This document shows positions 11,532 through 25,773 of a DNA stretch of 64,000 nt, in pieces. Made by a program: the position numbers and the translations under genes. The stretch's first letter is position 1. The number at the start of each line of letters is the position of its first letter. The notes beneath the pieces were generated by a model, which saw only the letters and a program-made list of their open reading frames with translations, searched no databases and was not told the origin of the DNA. The stretch is from Gonatopus flavifemur (taxonomy: Eukaryota > Arthropoda > Insecta > Hymenoptera > Dryinidae). Location: positions 2,852,001 through 2,916,000 of the forward strand of contig JAFFJZ010000020.1 in the NCBI GenBank assembly GCA_018340375.1, written 5' to 3'.

Positions 11532-14500
11532 ATGCTTGGTAAGTACAAACATGTAGGTGAATCCTTCATTGTAAGATGCTTCTTTTCAAAGACTAATCTA
11601 GTCATTATTTTATGCTATACGATGATTTTTTTCCCATGTATTTCTTTATTTTTGTTGATTCTATGAATGTTTTCTGTTTTGGAATCATTTGTAGGATGTT
11701 GTTGGTGTTGTTCTGCTTTACGACCACGGTACAAGAGGCTAGTCGACAATATTTTCCCTGTAAATCCTCAAGTAAGACCATCAGATCATTTTATCATGCA
11801 TTTGTATGTTTCTCAGTCAATATCGATAATAATCAACATTAATTTGTCATTAAAATTTTTATGTTGAAACAGGATGGCTTGATTAAAAATAATATGGAAA
11901 AGTTGACATTTTATTCTCTGAGCAGCCCTGAAAAGTTAGACAGAATTGGAGAATACTTATTTCAAAGAGCGTCCAGAGATATCTACAGGTACATGATATG
12001 AGTCATTATAAAGATTATTATTGTTATACTTCAAATTTTTCTTGTCATCATAATTAAACTATAGTTGCGGTGTATCATTACTTACAAGTGATTAATGCAT
12101 AGAATCAGATCAGTTTACTATGTAAACAAAAAATAGTGATGTACTTATGAAATTCACATAACAAGATTCATTGTTTGATACTATTGTTTTTTTCATAAAA
12201 ATCAAGTGACTTGGAAGAATATTTATCTTCATTATTTGCATGTCAATCCTATCGTTGAACTTATTTTTTATTTGATGTTTATTTTTGCAGAAGGCGCAAT
12301 GGTTTTGTGGTCATCGCTATGGAAGCCATGGATCAACTCTTAGTCGCCTGCCATGCGCAAACTTTGAATTTATTTGTAGAAAGTTTTTTAAAGATGGTAC
12401 AAAAATTACTGGAATCAACGGATCCGCAATTGCAGATCCTAGCGACGCAATCTGTAAGAAAAGAATTATTTCATTGTAATCTGATTTTACATGTTTTTTT
12501 ACAAATTTCTTTTATGATTCTATTGTTTGTGCATCCCTCGAATAGTTGAAGCTTCTTTAACTTTTGCTATAATTTTGTGGATGTGTTTTGATCATATTCT
12601 CACTCTTTTAATCCAGTTGCACAAATTTCTTGCTTCTTCCAGTTTGTTAGATTTGCCAACATCGAAGAGGACACGCCGTCTTATCACACACGTTACGATT
12701 TCTTTGTATCAAAGTACTCTGCCATGTGTCACTCCAACAATGACGATCTCACCATTCGCAAGCAGATCAGACTCGCTGGAATACAAGGATTACAGGTAAA
12801 ATCTTTCATTTTTCTATTGAAAGTGTTGTTACAGAGATGGGAAATGTGGCACTGTTGTATTGTTTTGTACATGAATTGTCTACCAGCCGCAATTATTCAT
12901 TCATTTATTTAATGGGTTAAACTCATCACAATAAAGACAATCTAATTTTAGACAAAGAATTTCATCAGAATCATATGGCAATATGCTATAAAAATAACAA
13001 TTTTATAAGAAACAAAGAATTTCATCAGTATGGAAATCAGTGGTGTCTCTGATTCATAAATATAATTATCTGAGGATTTCAACTACAGTTCACGAAGACT
13101 CATGTTGAAAATATCTATCCACAAATTCAATCTAAATTCTAAAGAACGCTATAAAATAATAATTTAATTGATTGATTTGAAATGATTCTAATCAAGAATT
13201 GAGGAAAATTCTTTTTCAAGAATCAAAGAGAATGAGAACAAAGGTGTTCATTCAAATAACAAATCACAATGTCTTTGATTGTGAATTATATTTTCTCACT
13301 TTCACATTTAACATACCATTCGATTAATCATGTACCTCGTTGAACGTTAATTCAATCTTTAATTATCGATGTCCCTGAATATGTTCCTGATTTTATTGAA
13401 CTAAATAAAGGGCTGTGACATTCTCAAATTCTGTGAAAAATGTTGAAACGTACAAAGAATTATCTATTTTCAACCAACTCTTGCACGTTCAGTACATGTT
13501 TCTAGATTTCAAAAAAATTTTCTGCTTATGTTTCAGGGTGTGGTGAGGAAAACTCTCTCCGACGATTTGGTTGAGAATATTTGGGAACCGGTTCATATGG
13601 ATAAGATAGTACCATCATTGTTGTATAACATGCAAAATGGAAGGTAAGATTTTCCCTTTGATTGAACATTCAATCACCAAAAATCTTAAGGGGATACCAG
13701 TGCCGGGACATTAACCAAATTTATTCTGACATTTTATTCAAAAATGGAGCAAAAAAATCAAAACATCGCTCTATACAGACCAACTTTATCAATTCAAGAA
13801 GCGATATTTTGATTTTATTGCTTCATTTTCGAATAAAATGTCAGAATAAATTTGGCTAATGTTCCGGCGCTGGTATCACCTTAATACTCTGCAAGAGTTG
13901 AAGAGAGAATAAAGATGATGATCACAATGACGGGATTGAAAACTGAGACTGAGAAAGGATTGATAGATTGATGGATCCCTTTTGAAAAAACCCGATATCG
14001 GGATTTCATCGTTAAATCATCAGCTGTATCAATACTATCCAAAATCTATCGTTTGGTTTCATTATCAGACAAGTCCGATAAAAATACGAAATCTACGATA
14101 ATTATCCGACATAAAACCGATCAGCTAGCCGATGATTTCCCGATATCGGGTTTACGTTGGATAATCATCGTAGATGTCGTATTTTTATCGGACTTGTCTG
14201 ATAATGAAACCAAACGATAGATTTTGGATAGTATTGATACAGCTGATGATCTAACGATGAAATCCCGATATCGGGTTTTTTCATAAGGGATTCGATCCAA
14301 TATGTATCTTAATTTGAATTAATTATTCGAGAAACGAACTGAAATCCTTAGATAATTTACAATCGAAATTCAATTCAAACGGTTAATTCATACACATCCA
14401 CATTTCCCGTAGATATTTTAACAAAGAAGATGCCACACCTGACAGTCCCACCGAGGAAAGATTGGATCCACCACAGTTTGCAGAAACTTGCATGAGAGAA

Positions 14501-17500
14501 CTTGTAGGACGGGCCTCTTTTGGCCATATTCGATGCGTTATAAGACCAGTTTTAAGGTTTGTTGATATTTCAATTACAACATTTGATGAACATCATTTAT
14601 ACTCTTAACTGATAAAATTATAATTTTCCAGGCATTTAGATAATCACAAATTGTGGGTTCCTAATTATTTTGCTATTCATACATTCAGGATAATTATGTT
14701 CTCTATACAGGTTTGGTTTAAAATTCTTTTATATTAAATTTAACGTTAAAGTGTGCTTAAATTGAGCGATATATTTTACTGATTCTTTTTCCAGTCTCAA
14801 TATTCTTATACAGTTGTTGAAGCTTTAATGACACATCTTGACGATCACTCGAAATCTTCCCCAAAAATTAGAACTAGCATTGCGGATACGTTATCCAAAA
14901 TCATTTCAATTGCAGCTGGAGAGAGCGTTGGTAGGTTTCAAAAACTGTTTATATATTCATTTTCTTTATTTATTCATATGATGTTGGGAGTAAAATTCCT
15001 TGTAACAAAGAAATTTAATACACGTAAGTTGGGGTGATTAAAGCAAAAACGTTTTATGAATTCTCAGGATAAAATTGAGTTCAAACAAACCAAATCAGTT
15101 GATTTGTTTCATAACTTCTGCAATTTTGTATAGAACTTGACTAAATCATAATACAATATCTGTGAACCTTTTCTCTAGAAGTTTGCATGGTTCGTGAATT
15201 GATTTTTCAATTTATTGTTTTTTTTTTTTTATGAATAATAGAAAAACAATACTTCATCATTCAATCCTTTAAAAGAGTATATGAGAATTTCAATAAAAAT
15301 CTGCGTAATTTGGTGAGTTTTTATGCCCACTTGAACATCCAATCAAGTTTGGGGCTTGCACCAACAAATTATTTATTTTAAAGCTTTTTTTTTTTAAATT
15401 GATTCCGTTGTTTTACTTTAAATGCAGCGTATGTCATCTTATTGGACACATTTAGCTCTTGACATTACTGGTAAACATTGTTCCTATATAATTTGAAGTA
15501 TTTCATATATTGTTCCAACATTTTGTGATAATTTATAGATCAGGTGTGGCTGCTGTATAAAAAAATTATTTTTAGCTTACTTTTTCGACATCAAACATCA
15601 TAAAACGATGGATTATGAGTGAATCATTCGAGAAACGAGACAAAACTACATATTCTCTTATTCATTAATTAACAATATCTAGTAGATATTATAATAATAA
15701 TAGATATCTAGTAATTCTAGGGTTCACGAGATCTTCTTAATGAAGATGATGAAAAAGAAACCATGAAATTTAAAGAGCAGAAACCCTGAACTTTTACAAC
15801 TAGTAACTCCCTTTAAATAAATCAACCGTGTCAAAGATCAAGATAAAACCGTATACTTATAATTATAATTACAAAAGAAGCTTATTGATATTTGTAGGTC
15901 CTTCCGTATTGGAGATTATCAATTCTTTGCTGTCTCATCTTCGAGTCAGTGTAACAAGAAATCAGTCTTCAAGCTGCGACGAGCAGTTATATCAAGAAGC
16001 TCTTATTAACGCACTAGGAGAGTTTGCAAATCATTTGCCTGATTATCAGAAAATTGAAATTATGATGTTCATCATGAGCAAAGTACCATACAGTCAACCG
16101 GATCGATTGGTATCCGTTGGCAAAGGAGATGTTCTGCTCCAAAGCATTTTGCTGAAATCTCTGTTGAAGGTGAGAAAAATTAAGTTTGATGATACGGTTT
16201 TAATTAAAAAAATAAATAATTATCTTATTTATATTTTACATGTATATTTAAAGGTTGGGACAAAGTATCAGACTATTCATTTGAACACAACCTTCCCACC
16301 AAGCTTCTTGGAACCATTGTTACGAATGTCCCTAGCCCCGGATGCCGAAATGAGACTTTTGGTACAGAAAATCTTCCATACGTTGATCGATAGACATCGA
16401 AACATAACAAAACTCGCTAAACCTAGGTAAGTGCATTGAAATAATAATAAAAAATTGGTATAGAGAACTCTGCGATCTTTCAAAGAGGCACTTTTCTGCG
16501 TGTAGTTAACGGCAAAGCTGTTTCTTTGGCTATGGGTCCAAAAGATCCCGAATGACCTTTACGAATGTTTTTGAAAGTGTGACATCAACGGGTTAAAAGA
16601 TTTATTAATATTTTACATTTGTACTGCGCTTCAGTTATGGTCACATAGTGGTCAGGTTCATCTGATTCGATTTAAAAACATGAAAAATTTTTTCCTGCAA
16701 TTTGCATTATTACAATATTTTGAAAGCGTGCAAATTTTGCGCGTTTTTCTATATTTGCATTGTCTACATAAACGAAGAAGCCACGTGCTCATCAGCAGTG
16801 TATTTTTGCTACTTCGATAGAGAGAGCTTAGTAATCATGCGGGACGGTCAACAAAATTGTTGTTATCAAAAATCAGAAAAATTATATGTTTAATCGAAAA
16901 AACTTCTTTTATTTCATCCATCTGTGTATCTATAAGAATTTCCATCCACATCATCATTCGCATCATCCGATTCATCGTATCAATTTGATTGCAGTCGGAT
17001 AACCAGAACAGAATTACAAGCGGTCGCAAAATCACAATTTTTGAAAACATGTTTCCTTTCTCCTTTTCATTTTTCTGTGAAGATGGGGTTGAACAGTGTT
17101 GTGATATTCGTCGAGCTGGGAAATCGCAGCTTGGTCACGTGACTACGTTTTGCACCAACACATGTATGTGTTCTTGTCGGTGAGCGGTTCACCCATGAGA
17201 GCGCTCACATGTGTCAGTACAAAACGTAATCACGTGACCAAGCTGCGATTTCCCAGCTCGATGAATATCACAACACTGGGATTGAAACCAATGCAAGATA
17301 CTGTACATAACTTTGGCTGAAAATTCATATTGATCAAATAACAAAAATGGAGGATATCCGCAAAATAGCGGCATTCATGAAACTTCGAAATTTTCTGTAG
17401 AAGTTCAGAGCTTACTCTTTTTTTTCCTCCATTTTAATTTGCCTGAAACTTCTATCGTATAATTAACGCCTCGTGAATTGATTATGCTTAAAGTTTCATG

Positions 17501-19588
17501 TCATTGGGATGATGCGAACATGAAAAAGGCAGGTTTTGAAAATATTGCCAAATGATGCGAATCGCAAAAAAGAAACAATTTTCACAGTTGTCAACCGATT
17601 CGGATGAAACTTATATGAGACCATTATTGGGTCATAATTAGAACGTGGTATAAGTTTCATAGCAATCGGATAACAGGAAGCGAAGATATGCGTGGTCGCA
17701 AAATCACAATTTTTCAAACCATAGTCCGCTATATTTCCGAAACGCGCCATCCGATCGATACCAAAATCAATAGGCCTCGAGTCCTCTCCTAGCCAAACAT
17801 ACTGGAAAAACATTATTCCGATCGGTGCATTCTGAGGAGAGCTATCGTGTGCACGCACGCGCACACATACATTTTTGGGAATCGAATTTTTTCGACGTTT
17901 CTAAAACGTTTGGTAAAGGCGAAATACCCCCTTCTGCATAGCGGATTTTTAACCCTATCACAATACTTCCATTTCCTTACATATAAGGAACATGGAAGTA
18001 AAAGGATCGTACAATTTTTCTCTAATCAAAGTTATATTTCTTTTACAGTGTTAATGTGGAACAACTCAATCTAGTCATTGAGAAATCATCCAGACCTGAT
18101 GTTATTTTTATTCGAAAACACGGGCCTGAGATTTACTTGGCGCTTTACGAATCTTTGGAACTCTCCAGCAATACAGTGGATAACGTTGAATCCATATATA
18201 CCACGTTAGCATTACTCGCTGTAGAGCTTGCGTCGGAAGAAAGCGTATTAGAGCTCTTAAGATTAGTTTTGAGCATTCAAGATTTAGCTCTCACCAGTTC
18301 TCAAATTAGTATCTCTTTGAAGTTCAATTTACACGCCATAGTCATTAGTTTGTTAGTTTTAATATCTTACGTCTGCAATATAACTTCTTTGTTGGATTAT
18401 GCTAATAAGGTAAGTTGATCAAATTTCAAGAAAATTATTAATAATGATGCAATTCTATGATCGTTTGATTTTTCTCTAGATTGTGGATACTCGTAGATTG
18501 GAAAGTCCTTATTTATTGCCCGAACTTGAATCGCAATACGATAGCAGTTTGTCTTCCAGATTAAATGCGAATACTTTGATTGATCAAACGATGGTTAGCG
18601 AGTGCTTGAAGAGTGCGGGTCTTGATAGTGGAAAATTGCAACAGGGATCTGGTTATAACAGTACTTCTCTGCATCATAGGTTGGTATAAAAGTAGTCATT
18701 TCGAGTCATTATCACTGAAATATAGTTACTGCGTCGGGCTCCTGCTGAGGTTCCATGAAAATTTAAGGAATTTCCAAAGAATAACAAAAACGTTGCTCAT
18801 TTTTTCTGGAATAACGAAGAAAACATCTGTCTTCAAGATTATACAAAACATTAGAAAATATGAGACAAGTAAAGCTCTTATACAATAATATTAAAATTTC
18901 CCTGCCAAATCATTGTAAAATCAGAAATCTTCTGTACAATATCATTATCAGTTGATGTTAATCTTTATAATGCCCTAAAAGTAAAATGAATCTACCATTT
19001 ACAGACATTCGTGGGTGGATAATGCCGGCCGAAATTCATTAGGCGATATCAATTCTGGAACCACTGAGCTAGACAGTGGAGGTTCATCTCCTGGTATTCA
19101 AAAGGTAATTTATTGTTTTTTAATAATTTCCATGAAAAATATACGATACGATAGATTATCTAAACACAATTCTTTCTTATCTCAACAACTAGAAACTGCC
19201 TGGAGAGGAATTAACATTTGAAAGTATGAAACGAATATTAACAGAAACTAACAACAATCAAGTTGTGGAGGAAGAAAGAAGAATAGAACTTTCAGAACTC
19301 TTTAGAAACGCACCATTCCAAGATCTTGTTTCCAAAACTCAGCCTAAGGTATTCTAATATTTTAGTTTTTTTTATTTCTTATTTGTTATGAGAATCGAAT
19401 AACCTGTTTGTTCTTTTACATTCAATTTTCAATAGCACGAAGTACTTCAGAATAAATTATCAGAAATCTTCAACACATTATCCGTGGATCCAAGGAATAT
19501 AATCCAACCAATGGGTCCACCAACGGACGCAAAATTGAGTCAAACTCCAGCTTACGAGATACATTTTCCAGAATTATTCGTATTTTGA
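11532..19588 (+). CDS. EFR3: EFR3 plasma-membrane anchor, 16 coding exons
   Basis: Orthologue of EFR3 (Drosophila stmA/rolling blackout), the palmitoylated peripheral membrane protein that recruits the PI4-kinase III alpha complex with TTC7 and FAM126. Exons are 11532-11538, 11695-11771, 11873-11988, 12291-12453, 12643-12795, 13537-13643, 14413-14556, 14632-14710, 14795-14930, 15898-16169, 16254-16426, 18049-18409, 18480-18679, 19005-19104, 19193-19348 and 19436-19588. Every junction is GT-AG and in phase, giving 798 residues (vertebrate EFR3A is about 820). The N-terminus MLGCCWCCSALRPRYKRLVD has the Cys cluster expected to be palmitoylated. Exons 3-11 carry the conserved helical-repeat core, including NIEEDTPSYHTRYDFFVSKY and WEPVHMDKIVPSLLYNMQ. 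The Ser-rich segment in exons 13-14 resembles the loop before the conserved C-terminus. The first coding exon has only 7 bases, so it is the least secure part. No frameshift or premature stop is seen. Confidence 0.95.
13690..13880. mobile_element. TTAA MITE in EFR3 intron 6
   Basis: This 191-bp foldback element has TTAA on both sides (13686-13689 and 13881-13884). Its ends are GGGGATACCAGTGCCGGGAC and the inverse with GGCGCTGGTATCACC. The arms extend about 55 bp through ACCAAATTTATTCTGACATT. It is probably piggyBac-like and shares its end motif with the elements at 5098, 5571 and 41098. Confidence 0.82.
13978..14289. mobile_element. 312-bp palindromic MITE in EFR3 intron 6
   Basis: The arms are about 135 bp long and begin CCCTTTTGAAAAAACCCGAT. 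The internal phrase CCCGATATCGGG, itself a palindrome, recurs near both ends and at the centre. A possible AT duplication lies at 13976-13977 and 14290-14291. No coding capacity. Confidence 0.75.
16980..18020. repeat. Repeat copies inside EFR3 intron 11
   Basis: The 1.6-kb intron 11 holds two diverged copies of a block, about 16985-17050 and 17655-17725. Both have CGGATAAC followed later by GGTCGCAAAATCACAATTTT. The reading frames in this stretch match no family I know and are broken across the copies, so I treat the block as a non-coding interspersed repeat. Confidence 0.5.
17094..17278. mobile_element. hAT-like MITE in EFR3 intron 11
   Basis: This 185-bp element starts CAGTGTTGTGATATTCGTCG and ends with the inverse ending CACAACACTG. 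Eight-base flanks GGGTTGAA (17086-17093) and GGATTGAA (17279-17286) differ at one base, fitting an 8-bp target duplication typical of hAT transposons. The arms run about 70 bp. Confidence 0.8.
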
Positions 19589-22500
19589 ATAAGAGTACTC
19601 CCACGTCTTTTTCCATATCTTCACTCTGATTATGACATTTTTTGTGATGAGAAGGGGGAGGGGGGAATTGTTGAAACTTAAATTTAGATTTATCGAATCC
19701 ACATTTTATACAGCCAATTGGTATAGTTCTTCAATTGATTCGATTTATTGATTGTTCTTTTCTTCCTTGCGAGTACGAAATTTTCAGTGAATATAGAAAT
19801 CACAGTGATATTTTCAAGTAATTATTAGATTCGTTAGAAGTATTGGCATATTTTCAAGTAGGACTGTGGATTACAAAATGTATGTCTAGTTTAATACTGT
19901 TATTTAGTTTAGCAAATTCTATGAAAGAATGATGTTGAACTTGTTAAATGTTTATGTATATGTATATTATATGAAAACATATACACTACTGTTTTTAAGG
20001 ATTTTCAAGGATCGGAAAAAAGTATCACCTACACAATTTGAGGCTAGGATTGATATTAATTATAAACAAGATTTTGAGAAATGTTGTGTTCTAATGTTCA
20101 ATGTTGGATATGCACTGTTCATTGTTATATATTTCAAATTTGTATTATGCGAGTTATGGAAAAATGTTGATGCAAAATTTCATATACCTTTCCCGATGCT
20201 TGAAGTTCCTTAATCTGTTGACAAAATGAATAGTATATTGTTCATCAAGGGGGGAAATTTCCCACTTCTTCCCGAGGTGAACATACTATTTTTTCCCACA
20301 ACTGCAAGGAAAGTGAAAATCATCTGTTTAATTGCATATAAAATATTCATATGCATATTTCAGAACGAAAAGATAGTTTGTATTTTCCTCCCGCTGTGAC
20401 ACATTCGTTTGGAATTCAGCACTTTCTCTCCTAAAAATAGGTCAGAAAACATCAACTTTCCGTGCAGGTGTGGGAAAAACGATATTTTTCCTTGTTTCTT
20501 GACAGTGCTGCTTTAAGATAGTGACGTAAAGGCAGAGTCTAATTAGGCTAGAGCTTAATTAAGTTAATTTAAATTTTTGAGGTCACATTTTTTTTCTCTT
20601 CTGAAAGAACTTTATCTCGGTCATTCCATTGCTACGAACGAAGTATATGAATGTCGATTTAATTAGTCGAAACTGTATATTAAGTCACAAACTAAGCAAT
20701 TACAGATCTTTATAATCGAAATTTTCAATGAAGGAATTCAGCAAATGAGTTCACATATTCCAAACTTTGCAAAAAGAATCCTTTCATTAATGAATGCAAA
20801 AATAAAGAATGCTCGAAGAGTCAGTGAAGTAGAATTTTTGGAGAATCCAGTAAGAGCTTGTGGAAGTTTTGAAGCTCAAAATTAATTCTCTAACAGCCCT
20901 ATTCCATTGACAAGAATTCACCATTACTTAGCTGTCAAACTGATGAGAATGTGGATGTAGTAGGGGTGAAAATCAATCCCCTATCGTGCTATAAAATGTC
21001 TATTGGATGCCATTAACCAATACGAAGATTCACAGTAATGAATGATGATTGAAATCCATTTTTACAGTTGTAGTTCAATGGATGTTTCGAACCAACGTAG
21101 AAAACACGAGTTGAATAGAATTGATTCAAGTTACTTGGAAGTTATTTTGTATTCTTTATATGTTATCTTTTTATACAACAGCATTTTATAACTTTAGTGA
21201 GTATTCATTGATTTTTCGTATCTTTAAATCTAATTCGATTCCCATTACGAACGGAAAATACTCTGAACATCAAAATAAATGTATAAAGTTGAATACAATT
21301 TTTCTACAAATTCTAAAAAAATTACCAATACCTTGCTTGTCAGTATTTTCAAAGATAATATCTCGTCTGTTCAATTCAAATATTTGGATCTGAAATTTGA
21401 TTGTAAATTACAAGAAACAATGTGTATAATTAAGAAAATAATTTGCCTGGCGTATTTGTGAATATTTTTTTTTTTTGTGGTAGTTACTTAACAGAAATAT
21501 GAGAATGTCTGTGGATACGCACATTGCTTTTGTCACGCGGAAGGAATATTTGAAAATTTTCAAGTCTTTTTTCGTGATTGTGTACATAAAATCCTAAAAT
21601 TTCTATACCATTTTTAGATATTATACTTTGTAAAATTTGAATATAGTAACAATAAGTAAAAATCTATAGAAATAAATTTTATGCATAAAGGGGAAGGATA
21701 ATATATCCAAGAAACTCAATATAAGTCAATGAGTTTCATTACCATAAACAGGAAAAGTTGCATTACAAATACAAAGTATGCAAGTGAACGTTGAATATTG
21801 AGAATTTCGAAACGAGATAAAATTTTCGAGTTCACAGTTTTTCCATGTCTTTCATTTTCTGTGATTTATTGTGTTCAACTCTTTTTCTTTCTGACCAAAT
21901 TCATTTGAATTGGAGACAAAATTTACGATGTGAGTCAATTTGTCGTATGTACAAAGTATTTTTAGGAAAAATTATATCAGAAATTATTTAGGTAGATGCA
22001 AATCACGTGAGATCACGGATGATGACCAATACGAATCTAAAACAGAGTATAAAATTAAAAAAAAAACATAATCTTCAAACAATGCAATAAGTAGAACAAA
22101 ATCAAACGTTCTCAATACTCATTTTAACTAAGGACTAAAACCATTCTCAACGTTATAACGTTGATTAAAATCTATATGATACTTGTATACAATTACGAAT
22201 GTACGTATCGTTAATGTTTATTAATCTCACACTAAAATGATGCGATGTATTCTATTGAGGATACACAGGCTATAATATAAGTGACGTTTTTAAAATATTT
22301 TAAATAATTTATTTTATCGTATCTAACCAAATTGATTGCGTTTCATAAGCAGATGTATTTGATTTTATGTTTTAAAAGAACATACATGTAACGTGCATGA
22401 TGTGCCAATGCACATTTGATTGAGAATTTTCTTTGTTCGTAAATCATGCGCTTTTATGTAACATAACTGTCGATTTATATATTATTTTATTTTACGTGAT

Positions 22501-22744
22501 TTTGTTTACTTAGGCATGGAATGACCGATTGTTGTTTTTTTTTGAAAAAAATATTTTCAAGTTTGTTAAAATTTATAAAAGTCTTAAACTGGCACTGCTT
22601 CTTGAAATAAAAATGAATTAAAAGAAAATATAAAATTTCAGAATTCAAAAACAATAACGGTTTTACATAATATAATAATTTTATTCAACAACTAAATGTA
22701 ATGTAATGTAATATAATATATATATTTATCAGACTAAAGAGTTT
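19589..22744. other. EFR3 3' UTR and convergent intergenic region
   Basis: No coding gene is seen in these 3.1 kb. The stretch is AT-rich, and EFR3 and NDUFA2 converge here. Candidate poly(A) signals for EFR3 on the plus strand are AATAAA at 20801-20806 and 22606-22611. If the second is used, the 3' UTR is about 3 kb, which is plausible for this AT-rich, repeat-poor stretch. Short frames around 19929-21461 lack family features. Confidence 0.5.
22680..22685 (-). terminator. NDUFA2 poly(A) signal
   Basis: AATAAA on the minus strand, about 60 bp after the NDUFA2 stop codon. This position suits a short 3' UTR. Confidence 0.65.
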
Positions 22745-24369
22745 TTATGGTTCACTCAATGCGAGCTGTTTCACCCTCTCAAACACCTCTTCAGATTTCA
22801 GATTTGTTAGTGGCATGCTTTTTTCATAACCAAAATCTGAAAAAACAAAATGAGATTTAAGTTAATTCTCTTAAGTAGATTTTTATTGTATTTGATTGTT
22901 CGATTTTTTCAAGATGACATAGTCGACACTTTATTATTAATAACTTGAATTTTGCTTGGAAAAAACATCAAAGCGAGCCTTATGTTTGAAGAAATTGAAT
23001 AAATTTCATTTGTGATATATTATTCTGGAAAATCTTTAGAAAGTGTAATAAAATTCAAGTTCTGACAAAATTTCATGAATTAACATACATGTACAAATCA
23101 ATGCTATGAATAAAAAATCTACTTTGAAGTTCATGGATTCTTTTCATTAAATCTTTTTTTTTTCCAGTACCTAGCCAAATATTGAGAAATGAAAAACTAT
23201 TTTCAGAATTTTGCAGTTTTTTATTGGAGATTTTAAATATTTTAAACGCATCATCAAGATTATCGAAGTTACAAATACTTGCAAGATCAAAGCAAGATGT
23301 CTGAATGGTAAAAATATCAAAAAAATTATGAAAATTTTTCGTTCAATCCAAATTAGACTCAAATTATTTTGAGCAGTGAGTAATAGTTCCTTGAATTATG
23401 TTATAAATGTCAAATCTTGTGTGGCTACGATATTTGATGTTTTCTTGGTTTCTTGTTTTATTTTTAAGAATCATCTAACGATTCACACATCTTTTGAACT
23501 CAATATTTTAAATACTACAGTCATCGATAAGTCATGAAAGTATGTTCAACAGGTTGCAAAAGGGTTTTCAAAATTCTATATAATTCATACATAATTATAT
23601 ACAAATTGTATATAATTTTGAAAATTTTTCCACTTAAGATGAACTGAAGTTGAGTGAGTTTTGTAACAACATACTATCTACAAAATAATATTCAGACCTG
23701 GAATATTAAGGAATATAAAAATGTATACTTGTATTTAAATGACTAAAAAATATCCTCAATGAAGGACAGATATTCTATGACAAATTCAAATAACACTGTA
23801 TACACCCAAACCTTGTATAAGAAAAATATTCAATTTACCATAGCGTGCGTAAACTTGGGGCTCGATAAAGGAACATTCTCTGATTAGAATAGGAAATTTT
23901 GGATTATCTTGCTTCAATGGCACGTACTGTCGTTCAATGAATTCCCTGTTGAAAAGAAATAAACAACAATATAATAATATTACATAAAATGTACTTTGTT
24001 GAAACACTGAAAACATCTCTAGTGAAAAAAAACCAGGATTAGCTTATGTGTGCTGGAAATATTGCTATATAATCATGAAGAGAATTATGTAAGTTTCAAT
24101 TACAAAAAACTTATAATTCTTCAGAAAAAAACTCCTTTTCTTTACTTTAGTTGTATATAAATAAAATCATATATAACCTTGTAAGAAATTCACAAAACTA
24201 TTATATATGATACGTATCAGAACGTATGTAGTCCATATAGAGACCTACTTAACTAGAAATGTTTGCTTTTTATTTGGTTGCTTTACCTAACTCCTTGACT
24301 AGATTTTGAAGTTTGACACAAAAGGATCCTTAATTCTCTAAGGTGAGAACCGAATTTAATTCCTGCCAT
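22745..24369 (-). CDS. NDUFA2: NADH dehydrogenase 1 alpha subcomplex subunit 2 (B8), three exons
   Basis: Accessory subunit of mitochondrial complex I with a thioredoxin-like fold, located in the matrix arm. Exons on the minus strand are 24369-24287, 23945-23839 and 22836-22745. All introns are GT-AG with consistent phase, and the product is 93 residues (human is 99). Exon 1 begins MAGIKFGSHLRELRILLCQT. Exon 2 carries NPKFPILIRECSFIEPQVYA, the most conserved block of the family. Exon 3 ends in EEVFERVKQLALSEP. Two Cys residues, 18 and 52, are spaced as in mammalian B8, where the pair can form a disulfide. The start is the first ATG, directly before the conserved first strand. No cleavable presequence is visible, as expected for this subunit. 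The introns (22837-23838 and 23946-24286) hold no gene. Confidence 0.95.
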
Positions 24370-25773
24370 ATTCAAAATATTTTTTCTTGTATTATTGCCT
24401 TGAAATAATGTCGATGTTTACACCAGTTTACACTGAGAAATAGAAAAGATGAGAGGGCGCTAGTAATAATTAATGCTCACATCGATTATTCAATATCGAG
24501 ATTCATCGACGTTGCTTGTTTTTTTCTTGAAGTTGTCGATTGTCGAAAGTTGGTTTGGAGATTTTTTGTTTTTTAACACACAGAAGATAACATAACAGGT
24601 CAGAATGAGTTCATAATGACTATCTTCGGAAGTGAGAATTCTTAAGAAATTCTTTATTAATCCCAGATAGCACACGAAAAATTTTTTTTCCAAAACAAGA
24701 ATAGAATTCTTCAGGCGCTGATAACACACAATGAATTCTTTTTCAAAGACAAGGGTAATTATGCAGAAGTACGGCTCTTGGGGAACACAGGTTTTTTTTT
24801 TACTTTTTTTTGCATGAATGCCTTCCTTAGAGCCCCACAATAACATTCAAATGAGGGTGCAAGGAAAAGTTCATAAATAGGTCATTTAGAGCTCACAAAC
24901 ATTACACAATGGTAAAACAATAGGAAAACAGATTATTTTTCCCTTTTTTTGCATGCATACCTTTCTTCGGGCCCCAAAATAACGTAGAGATGGGGAAGCT
25001 AGAAAAAGTTCATAAACAGGTCATTTAAAGCTCACAAACAGTACACAATGGGAAAAAATAGAGAAATGGGTTTTTTTAATTTTTTTTTTTGCACGAATGC
25101 CTTCCTTCGGGCCCCAAAATAACATCCAAATGGGGCAGCTGGAAGAAGTTCATAAATGGGTCATTCACAACTCACAAATAGTGCAAAAAACACAAAATTC
25201 AAAATTCAACATTCTGACTACAAAAATCAAAGATTCTTAGTAAAAAGTTTCATAGATTTTCAACCCATACACAAGTTCATTAATAGATCATTTACAGTTC
25301 ACAAATAGTGCAAAGAATTAAAAATTCGCATAATTACCAAGAAAAAGGTTTGTGTGTGTACGTGTATCTGTGTGAATTTTGAGCTTTTTGCACTATTCGT
25401 GAGCTGTAAATGACCTACATATGAACTCTTCTTAGTTTCTCCCATTTGAATATCCCTTTCAGGTCTAAAAGAAGGCATTCATGCAAAAAAAGTAAAAAAA
25501 ACCTGTTCTCCTCAGGAGCCGTACTTCTGCATAATTACCAAAACAAGAGAAGAATTCTTCAAGAACTCTTTTTGAATTAATGAATTCATGAGGAGCTCTG
25601 AGGGAGTTCAATGTTTGGGACATTAACGAGTTATTTCAGAGTACTAAAACAATACTTTCAGCATTCTCAAAGAACTCATTAATGTCCCAAACATTCAACT
25701 CGTCCAGAGTTCCATATGAATTCGTTAGTTCGAAAAGAGATCTTGAAGAATTTTATTCTTGTTCTCGAAGAAT

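Noticed and set aside
17496..17864. 122-residue minus-strand frame in EFR3 intron 11
   Set aside because: It overlaps an interspersed repeat with a second copy that is not open, and matches no known domain.
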